NCBI RefSeq assembly: GCF_022829545.1
Contig: NZ_JAKSYM010000270.1
Span: 1 to 58,725, forward strand
Direction: 5' to 3'
DNA length: 58,725 nt
From: Methylobacterium sp. J-030
GTDB lineage: Bacteria; Pseudomonadota; Alphaproteobacteria; Rhizobiales; Beijerinckiaceae
Shown: piece by piece, positions 52,230 through 58,725 of the stretch
How positions within the stretch are numbered: the first letter of the stretch is position 1
How the letters are laid out: the number at the start of each line of letters is the position of its first letter
Translations under genes and position numbers: made by a program
Notes under the pieces: model-generated
What the model was told of the DNA's origin: nothing
Seen by the model: only the letters and a program-made list of their open reading frames with translations
Database searches by the model: none

Positions 52230-52848
52230 GGGATTCCGCGCCATCATCGACGGTGACGAGCCCGCGCCTCCGGGTGCCCGGGCGCCGGACGCCGAGGAAC
52301 TCAGCCGCGCTCTGCAGGTGCTGCTGAAGGGGCAAGTGATCTACGCCGATTCCCCCAATATCGGCCGCTCCTACGAACTCGCCCGGCATTACGCGCCGTT
52401 CTTCACCGACTATTTCGCCTGCCTGGGCTACGCGCTCACCGTCGCGCACCGCGACCAGATGGTGTCGCTGAGCCCGTCCGCGGACGCGCCACGCCACGAC
52501 ATCATGTCGGAGCGCCTGCGCAAGGACGAGACCCTGGTGCTGCTGGCGCTGCGGCTCCTCTACGAGGAGGGCTTGCGCGACCACCGCGTCGGCACGGACG
52601 GGATCGTCGAGTGCACCACCGACGAGATCGTGGAAAAGATCCGCACGGTCGCCCGCAACGAGCCCCCCGAGGAGGGCCGGCTCGCCGACATCCTGCGGCT
52701 CTACGCGCGGCGCGGCGGCCTGCGCCTCGGCGAGCGCGACCGGGTGGAGCGGGTCACGCCGCTCGCGCTCCTGCCGGGCGTGGCGGTGCTGGCCTCCGAC
52801 GCGTGGCTGGAGCGCCTGCGGGCTTGGACGGAGGCCGGGGAGGCCTGA
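52222..52848 (+). CDS. jetB: Wadjet/Mks KITE-like subunit JetB (MksE)
   Basis: A 208-residue DUF4194 protein, the MksE/JetB winged-helix (kite) subunit that binds the kleisin. Recognisable are the ALQVLLKGQVIYADSPNIGRSYE start, FFTDYFACLGYAL, KDETLVLLALRLLYEEG and a winged-helix end around RLADILRLYARRGGLRLGE. It starts with GTG inside the end of jetA (8 bases overlap). Nineteen bases after its stop comes the stop of an antisense chemotaxis-receptor gene, which separates it from jetC. Confidence 0.84.
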   Translation: MLEGFRAIIDGDEPAPPGARAPDAEELSRALQVLLKGQVIYADSPNIGRSYELARHYAPFFTDYFACLGYALTVAHRDQMVSLSPSADAPRHDIMSERLRKDETLVLLALRLLYEEGLRDHRVGTDGIVECTTDEIVEKIRTVARNEPPEEGRLADILRLYARRGGLRLGERDRVERVTPLALLPGVAVLASDAWLERLRAWTEAGEA

Positions 52849-52867
52849 CGGGTCGACGGGGCTACGC

Positions 52868-54544
52868 TCAGGCCGCGCGAACGGTCGCCAGAAAATGCTC
52901 GACCTCATTCCCGAGCCGGGTCGCCTGCTCGGCCATGTCGGAGGCCGCGCTCAACACCTGCCCGGCCGCCGCACCGGTCTCCTCGGCGGCCCCCGCGACG
53001 CCGCTGACATTGGCGGTGACGGCCTCCGTCCCGGTCGCGGCCTCGGCGACGTTGCGAACGATCTCCTGGGTCGCCGCGCCCTGCTCCTCGACCGCGACCG
53101 CGACCGAGTTCGCCAAGCCGCTGATCTCGCGAATCCGCCCGGCGATGCCGTCGATCGCCTGGACCGCCTGCGTGGTGGAGCCCTGGATCTGCGCGATCTG
53201 CGCGGAGATGTCGGCAGTGGCCCTGGCGGTCTGGTCGGCGAGGGCCTTCACCTCGGTGGCGACCACCGCGAAGCCCCGCCCCGCGGCGCCAGCGCGGGCC
53301 GCCTCGATGGTGGCGTTGAGCGCGAGCAGGTTCGTCTGGCTGGCGATGGCGGCGATCAACTCGACGACCTCGCCGACCCGGCGCGCGGCCGTACTCAGGT
53401 CCTGGACAAGATGGGCCGTCGCGCCCGCCTCCTGGACGGCGGTCTGCGCCACGTTCGCGGAGGAGCCGACCTGGCGCCCGATCTCGTCGACCGAGGAGCC
53501 GAGCTCCTCGGCGGCGGCCGCCACCGTGGTCACGTTGGAGGAGGCCTCCTTGGCGGCCGCAGCCGCACTGGTCGACTGGCCGGCGGTCTGCGTCGCGGTG
53601 GCGGTCAGGCTCTGGGCGGTGGTCTGCAACTGCGTCGCCGCGGCGGTGACCGAGCGGACGATGCCGCCGACGGCGGCTTCGAACCGATCGGCGAGCTCGC
53701 GCATCACCTGCCGGCGCTGCGCCTCGGCGCCGGCCCGGGCGCGCCCGGTCTCCGCCTCCAGGACGCGGGCGTGCAGCAGGTTCTGCTTGAAGACCTCGAC
53801 GGTCGCCGACATGTCGCCGATCTCGTCGGGCCGATTCGCGAAGGGCACCGTGATGTCCGTATCGCCGTCCGCGAGGCGCCGCATCGCCCGTGTCATGCCC
53901 GTGAGCGGGCGCGAGACGCCGATGAAGGCATACAGCATCGCGCCGAGGGCGATCAGCAGCATGACGATCAGCATGGTCACCGTGGTCCGGACAGCCTCCG
54001 CGTGGCTCTGGCGGGCGGCCAGACCGGCGGTGTCGCCGTTCTTCACTTTGAGCTCGGCGAGGGCGTGGCTGACGGCCGAGGCCGCCAGGTAATTGGCGTT
54101 CATCGGCCCGCGGAAATAGGCGAACGCCGGCTCGCGCGCGTCGGCCGGGAACGCCCGCAGGGTGTCCCAGTCGGCCTGCTGCACCGCGAGCTTGGTCAGC
54201 AGATCCTCGTAGAGCGCCTGCTCCTCCTTCGAGGTCACCAGGGCGCGGTAGGCATCCACAAGCGCCTGCCGCTCGCGGATCAGCGCGTCGGCGTTCTTCA
54301 GGCTCGTATCCCGCTCGGCCTGCGTATCGGCCGTGACGTAGCGGAACTGCCACAGCCGGGTCCGAAGCACGAAGGTGTTGATGGCCTGCGCCGCGTTGAT
54401 CGACGGCACGGCGTTGTCGAGGAGTTCCGTCAGCCGCTGGTCGACCGTCCGCATCTTGTACAGCGTGATGCCGCCCTGAATCGTCGCTGCCAGGAGCAGC
54501 ATGACGAATAGGCCGCTCAACTTCGATTTGAGACTGAGACGCAT
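52868..54544 (-). CDS. Methyl-accepting chemotaxis protein
   Basis: A 558-residue chemoreceptor on the opposite strand between jetB and jetC. TM1 is at about 8-28 and TM2 near 192-212, around a helical periplasmic 4HB-like sensor domain (about 30-185). A HAMP domain follows (about 213-265), then the signalling domain with the conserved tip [20 protein letters not shown]. It ends with FLATVRAA, without an obvious CheR-binding pentapeptide. Ligand unknown. It interrupts the usual order of the Wadjet/Mks genes. Confidence 0.92.
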   Translation of the reverse strand: MRLSLKSKLSGLFVMLLLAATIQGGITLYKMRTVDQRLTELLDNAVPSINAAQAINTFVLRTRLWQFRYVTADTQAERDTSLKNADALIRERQALVDAYRALVTSKEEQALYEDLLTKLAVQQADWDTLRAFPADAREPAFAYFRGPMNANYLAASAVSHALAELKVKNGDTAGLAARQSHAEAVRTTVTMLIVMLLIALGAMLYAFIGVSRPLTGMTRAMRRLADGDTDITVPFANRPDEIGDMSATVEVFKQNLLHARVLEAETGRARAGAEAQRRQVMRELADRFEAAVGGIVRSVTAAATQLQTTAQSLTATATQTAGQSTSAAAAAKEASSNVTTVAAAAEELGSSVDEIGRQVGSSANVAQTAVQEAGATAHLVQDLSTAARRVGEVVELIAAIASQTNLLALNATIEAARAGAAGRGFAVVATEVKALADQTARATADISAQIAQIQGSTTQAVQAIDGIAGRIREISGLANSVAVAVEEQGAATQEIVRNVAEAATGTEAVTANVSGVAGAAEETGAAAGQVLSAASDMAEQATRLGNEVEHFLATVRAA

Positions 54545-54721
54545 CGATCACTTCCGGTGGAGCATACGAGTGCGACGGATGTGCTCGATTTATACCAAGT
54601 TTATGATGATTTGCTGTCAGGCTCCGCGTTCCGGCGGCGGCGGGCCCGGCTTGCATACGCGGCCGAACCCGGCCAACTGGTCCGACCGAACCACCGCAAC
54701 CGGCCCGGCGCCCCCGATTCC

Positions 54722-57700
54722 GTGTACGTCCTCACCGACATCGCCCTCTCGAACTGGTACCTGATCCGCCGCGAGCAGATCCGGCTGCGGGGGGCTGCGG
54801 CCCTCGTCGGGCCGACCGGGGCCGGCAAGTCGACGATCTTCGACGCGGTCGGCACGGTGCTGGCCGGCAACAACGCCAGCCGCCTCGCGCTCAACGCCTC
54901 GGCCTCCGGGCGCAGCGCCCGGACGGTGCGCGACTATTGCCTGGGCTGGATCAGCGACCCCGCGGAGGGCGGGCGGCCGACCCGGGAATCCTGCGAGACC
55001 GTGCTGGCCCTGGTGTTCGAGAACCCGGCCTCCGGCCGCGTCGTCACGGTGGGGCTGGCGCTGGCGGCCCGGGCCGCGGAGCCGAAGGAAGCCGTGCTGT
55101 CGCGCTTCATCGCGGTCGGGCACCGGTTCGAGATCGCCGACTACGCCCGCACCGCCCCCGGCGGCAGCTACACGGCGCCCTGGAGCGAGATCGCCGGGGA
55201 TCTGCGGGCCCGGGCGGCGAGCTTCACCGAGTACCGGACCTCCGGCGAGCGCTTCACGGCCGACGTGTTGGCCACCCTGCGCGAGGGCGCGCCCGCGCCG
55301 GAGCCGCGCCACTTCCTGCGCAGCTTCGCCAACGCGGTGGCGTTCAAGCCGATCTTCGACACCAGCGCCTTCGTGCGGGCCTTCGTGCTGGAGCCGGAGC
55401 CGCTCGACGTGGAGCGCGTGCGCCTGTCGATCGCCAACTGGCGCCGCCTCCTAGAGACCATCGCCGAGCTGGAGAGCCGGCTCGCGCGCCTGCGCCGCCT
55501 GAAGGACCGCTACGAGGCCTGGAGTGAGGCGGTGCTCGGCGCGGCGTCCCACGAGCTCAACGCGGCCTGCGCCGAGCTGCGCCGCCGCAGCCTCGACCTC
55601 GTGGCGGTGCGCACGCGCCTGCGCGAGGGCGCCGACGCCCTGCGCATCGCCCGGGAGCGCGTGGCGGCGAGCCGCGGCTTCGTGCGCGACATCGACGGGG
55701 AGATCGCCGAGAAGAAGGCGCTGGCCGCCGCGGGCGCCGCCGAGGGGCGGCTCGCCGCCTCGACGCTCGGCCTCTCCATGCTGGAGCGCGACCGGAAGGA
55801 ACTCGCGGGCCGGATCGCCGATCTGGTCGGGCTCGTCGGCCAGATGGGCAAGCTCCAGCCGGTCGCCCCGATCCTGCGCCAGTCCTGTCCGCAGGCGGCG
55901 CGGCTCGCCGAATCCTGCGCCCGGGCCGGCCTGCGCCGGGAATCGCCGCCCGAGGAGATCCTGCGCCCCGAGGGGCCGCTCGCCGAGCTGGTCGACGGGC
56001 TGGCACAGCTGCCCGAGTTCGACGAGGCCCTGGAACGGGCCGCCGAGGACGCCGCCCTCAAGGCCCGCGCCCAGGAGAGCGAGGCCGAGCGGACCGCGCC
56101 GCGGACCGGCGCCGGCCCGGCGGCGCGCCTGTCCTCCGACACTCTGGCGTTCCGGGGCGAGCTGGAACGGCGCGGCATCGACGCCGTGCCGATCTGCGAA
56201 CTCGCCGAGATCGTCGACCCGACCTGGGGGCCCGCCCTCGAAGGCCTGCTCGGGCGCGCCCGGGAGGCCCTGGTGGTGGCGCCGGACCGGCTGAACGAGG
56301 CGCTCGGCGTGCTCCAGGGGGGCCGCGACCGGTTCCACCGCTGCATCCTGGTCAAGACCACCGACACCGCCAAGCAGCGTGCCCGCCGTTACGATGACGG
56401 GCCGCTCACGGTGATCGAGACCAGCGATCCGCACGCGGAGGCGTTCCTGGGCGTGCGCCTCGGCGGCTACGACCTCGCCCGGGACGATACCGAGCTCGCC
56501 CGCCTCGCCCGCGCGGTGGCGCCGAGCGGCCGGACCACCGCCGGCATGGCCTATTCGGTGACCCGCAGCGTCGATCTGCTCATGACCCGCGGCCATCGCG
56601 GGCCGACCGCCGACAGCCGGCGGCTCCACGAGGCGGCGGTCGCGGAAGCGCGGCGCCTGCGCGGCGAAGCGGCGGTGCTGCGCGAGGCCGCCCGCACCGC
56701 GGCCGCGATCCGGGCGCGCATCGCCCGGGGTCTCGATGATATCGACACCCTCCGGGCCGAGCTCGACGGCCTCGACGGGCGGCGGCGCACCCTGCAGACC
56801 GAGCGCGAAGGCATCGAGAAGCGCGATGCCGCCGGGCTCACCGGCGAGATCGCGGCGCTGGCGGCGGAGCGGGTCGCCTACCTGCGCGAGCTGTCGGAGG
56901 AGCTGGAGCCGAAGCTCGATCGCCTGCTCGCCGACGAAGCGGCGCTCCGCGCCCGGCTGGTCACCATGCGCGAGGCCGCCCGCGCGGCGTTCTCCGCCCG
57001 GCGCGCCGCCCTGCGCCAGCTCATGGGCGGGGATGCGGCCCGGGTCCGCCTCGCCCGCTCCGAGACGTTCGACGTGGGCGTGATCGCCCAGGCCCGGCGG
57101 GCGCTCGCCGGCCTCGACGCGAAGGCTGCCGGATCCCGGGCGAGTGCCGAGCGGGGCCTCGCCCGGGAGGCCGCAGAGGCGGCGCGCTCGCACGGGCGGA
57201 TCGCCGAGCGCGAGCTGGCCGAGGCCTGCGCGGCGTGGCGGGTCGAGAATCCCCTGAACCAGGGCGACGCGCCGGCGATCGATGGGTTCGCCTGGGTCCG
57301 GCGGGAATACGAGGCGGTCGAGGGCCACGAGCTGCGGCGCTACCGGGCCCAGGCCGAGCGGGCCGAGGTGGAGATGCGCCGCCTCATGACCGAGGACCTG
57401 CTGACCCGCCTCGCCGACCGGTTCGAGCGGGTCCAGGCCCGGCTGGAAGCGCTGAATGAGCGGCTCTCCGCCCGCAGCTTCACGGGCCAGACCTACGCGT
57501 TCGAGGCGGCGGTGGACCGGCGCTACGCCGCGGTCCACGCGCTGGCCACCGAGACCGCCCGCTCCCCCGAGGCCGCGCAGGCTTTGCTCGCCGGCGAGGC
57601 CGAGGGGCCGATGGCGGCGGCGCTCACCGAGATCACCGCTCTCATCGCGGGCGACGCGGACGCCGCGCGGCTCGCCGATTACCGCAACTACTTCGTGTAC

Positions 57701-58159
57701 GAGATCGGCATGTGCGACCGGGCGGGCAACCGCACCACCATGTCGGCGCGGGCGCTGCGTGGCTCGGGCGGCGAGGCGCAGGCGCCGTTCTACGTGGCGA
57801 TCGCGGCCTCGCTGGCGAGCGCCTACTACCCCGGCGACCGGCCGGGGGACGAGAATCCGGGCCTCGGCCTCTGCCTGCTCGACGAGGCCTTCTCGAAGCT
57901 CGACGTGCGCAACAGCCAAGCGCTGGTCGATCTCTACCGGGCCTGGGGCCTGCAACTGCTGATCGCCGCCCCGGAGGACAAGCGCACCACGCTGACCGAG
58001 GTGATGGACACCATCGTCACCGTCTACAAGAGCCCGGACCTGACCTCGGTCCGGATCGAGGCCGAGCACCCCCTTGAGGCGGCCCGGCGGGCGCTGCACG
58101 CGATCAACCCGGATCAGATCGGGATCGAGGGCTTTCGGCAGGCGGACGCGGCGGAGTGA
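54722..58159 (+). CDS. jetC: Wadjet/Mks SMC-like ATPase JetC (MksB)
   Basis: An SMC/MukB-like ATPase of about 1145 residues. From a GTG at 54722 it begins VYVLTDIALSNWYLI, the family start, and Walker A GPTGAGKS is at 30-37. Long coiled coils flank a central region with ICELAEIVDPTWGPALEGLL (hinge-like). The C-terminal head has the signature SGGE (1015-1018) and a Walker B LCLLDEA with D1054-E1055, then AFSKLD as D-loop. An in-frame GTG at 54557 could add 55 poorly conserved residues, which overlap the receptor promoter region. JetD is not next to it. Confidence 0.85.
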   Translation: MYVLTDIALSNWYLIRREQIRLRGAAALVGPTGAGKSTIFDAVGTVLAGNNASRLALNASASGRSARTVRDYCLGWISDPAEGGRPTRESCETVLALVFENPASGRVVTVGLALAARAAEPKEAVLSRFIAVGHRFEIADYARTAPGGSYTAPWSEIAGDLRARAASFTEYRTSGERFTADVLATLREGAPAPEPRHFLRSFANAVAFKPIFDTSAFVRAFVLEPEPLDVERVRLSIANWRRLLETIAELESRLARLRRLKDRYEAWSEAVLGAASHELNAACAELRRRSLDLVAVRTRLREGADALRIARERVAASRGFVRDIDGEIAEKKALAAAGAAEGRLAASTLGLSMLERDRKELAGRIADLVGLVGQMGKLQPVAPILRQSCPQAARLAESCARAGLRRESPPEEILRPEGPLAELVDGLAQLPEFDEALERAAEDAALKARAQESEAERTAPRTGAGPAARLSSDTLAFRGELERRGIDAVPICELAEIVDPTWGPALEGLLGRAREALVVAPDRLNEALGVLQGGRDRFHRCILVKTTDTAKQRARRYDDGPLTVIETSDPHAEAFLGVRLGGYDLARDDTELARLARAVAPSGRTTAGMAYSVTRSVDLLMTRGHRGPTADSRRLHEAAVAEARRLRGEAAVLREAARTAAAIRARIARGLDDIDTLRAELDGLDGRRRTLQTEREGIEKRDAAGLTGEIAALAAERVAYLRELSEELEPKLDRLLADEAALRARLVTMREAARAAFSARRAALRQLMGGDAARVRLARSETFDVGVIAQARRALAGLDAKAAGSRASAERGLAREAAEAARSHGRIAERELAEACAAWRVENPLNQGDAPAIDGFAWVRREYEAVEGHELRRYRAQAERAEVEMRRLMTEDLLTRLADRFERVQARLEALNERLSARSFTGQTYAFEAAVDRRYAAVHALATETARSPEAAQALLAGEAEGPMAAALTEITALIAGDADAARLADYRNYFVYEIGMCDRAGNRTTMSARALRGSGGEAQAPFYVAIAASLASAYYPGDRPGDENPGLGLCLLDEAFSKLDVRNSQALVDLYRAWGLQLLIAAPEDKRTTLTEVMDTIVTVYKSPDLTSVRIEAEHPLEAARRALHAINPDQIGIEGFRQADAAE

Positions 58160-58725
58160 GGGGAGCCGCGCTGGCGGTTGTCGCGTCGGATGGGGTGCCA
58201 AGACCTTCGCGTTCATGCCCCACGCTGGGCGCCTATCGGTTCGCGCAAGGCGCAGTCCGAGCGGCGACGCATCCGGATTTGCAGGTCCGGATCGAGCACG
58301 CGCCCTCCCTCCCCCGCCTACGATATTCACGGATCTGGGTCCGGCACTGACGCTTGCGGCAGTGCGCGACGGGCCCCTTCTCCCGCACGGGCTACTCTTA
58401 CGGCGTCAGATGATTTCGCCCCCACTGCTGTACGGGTGTTCCGGTTTACGGATACGCACACGGAGACGTGCTCGCGTTCGAAGGACTTGAGGCCAGCCCT
58501 TTCGAGGTGGTTGGCCAAGCGCAGGGCACGGGATCGGCGCCCCCGACGCGTGACACCCACCCCTTTCCCGGACAGGTGAAGCGAAGCGGAACCTGATCTG
58601 GGACCCAGCACACGAAGCGCCGCGTCAGCGGCACAGCTTGTTTCAGACGGATGCTTCGCGAGGCTGTGCGCTGGATCCCGGGTCGCATTCCGCTTTCGCT
58701 GCATGCGCCCGGGAAAGGGCCGCGT
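58160..58725. other. Region after jetC without a recognised gene
   Basis: 566 bases to the window end. Several short open frames exist on both strands, but none resembles JetD (a TOPRIM nuclease with a winged-helix N-terminus) or any known domain. The last 167 bases are a palindromic repeat. A gene starting beyond 58725 cannot be excluded. Confidence 0.6.
58559..58725. repeat. Large imperfect palindromic repeat at the window end
   Basis: Left half about 58559-58615 (CCCCTTTCCCGG, AAGCGAAGCGGAA, GGGACCCAGC) is inverted at about 58640-58725 (CGCTGGATCCCGGG, TTCCGCTTTCGCT, CCCGGGAAAGG). The right half is the same family as 38926-38983. Confidence 0.7.

Noticed and set aside
54501..54764. Short plus-strand frame over the receptor start
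   Set aside because: It overlaps the receptor N-terminus and the jetC start and has no domain.
58160..58725. Short frames after jetC as a truncated jetD
   Set aside because: None shows winged-helix or TOPRIM features, and much of the region is a palindromic repeat.
1..58725. CRISPR arrays, rRNA and tRNA genes
   Set aside because: No regularly spaced repeats and no cloverleaf or rRNA sequence were recognised by reading.

Overview
The window looks like chromosomal DNA of a Methylobacterium-type alphaproteobacterium (Hyphomicrobiales). The DNA is very GC-rich and codons end almost always in G or C. The gene set fits: a PQQ-dependent dehydrogenase, the alphaproteobacterial flagellar accessory genes (DUF6468, MotE), DUF1192, Trm112, DUF3775 and a full CtrA-type box at the fliL promoter. 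The genus is an inference. No rRNA, tRNA or CRISPR array was seen.

Layout. 0-10.8 kb: the end of a class III aminotransferase, a CorC-type membrane protein, an App1-type phosphatase, an alpha/beta hydrolase, a frameshifted MFS transporter, PriA and a SpoIIAA-like protein. 10.8-20.5 kb: small secreted proteins, Trm112, a Lon-substrate-domain protein, a CnoX-type thioredoxin, glutathionyl-hydroquinone reductase, an AlgX/AlgJ-like SGNH protein, a spore-photoproduct-lyase homologue, a 2H phosphoesterase, a PAP2 phosphatase and a Tat-exported GFOR-like oxidoreductase. 20.6-21.3 kb: an AbrB/PIN toxin-antitoxin pair. 21.3-28.3 kb: a divergent flagellar locus, flgF-flgG-flgA-flgH on the minus strand against fliL-fliM-DUF6468-motE on the plus strand. 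28.3-42.9 kb: an isochorismatase-fold hydrolase between two palindromic repeats, then yejF-deoB-DUF1192-LRR kinase, a CoA transferase, an O-antigen-ligase-like protein, a lytic transglycosylase, a thioesterase, the PQQ dehydrogenase and a HigBA-like pair. 42.9-49.0 kb: uvrB, a membrane protein/regulator pair with a palindromic operator candidate, uppS and coaBC.

The last 9.7 kb (49.0-58.7 kb) is the most rearranged part. It holds an AT-rich patch, an OprB porin reduced to its two ends, a secreted FKBP isomerase, and genes for a Wadjet/MksBEF-type SMC complex: jetA (mksF) and jetB (mksE), then an antisense chemotaxis receptor, then the jetC (mksB) ATPase. No jetD nuclease gene is visible. Palindromic repeats of several families sit in the intergenic regions, and one closes the window.

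The main candidates for follow-up are the split Wadjet/Mks locus without JetD, the CoaBC enzyme lacking the usual clamp cysteine, the CtrA box at fliL, the palindrome in front of the membrane protein/regulator pair, the low-GC codon cluster in uvrB and the MITE-like repeats.
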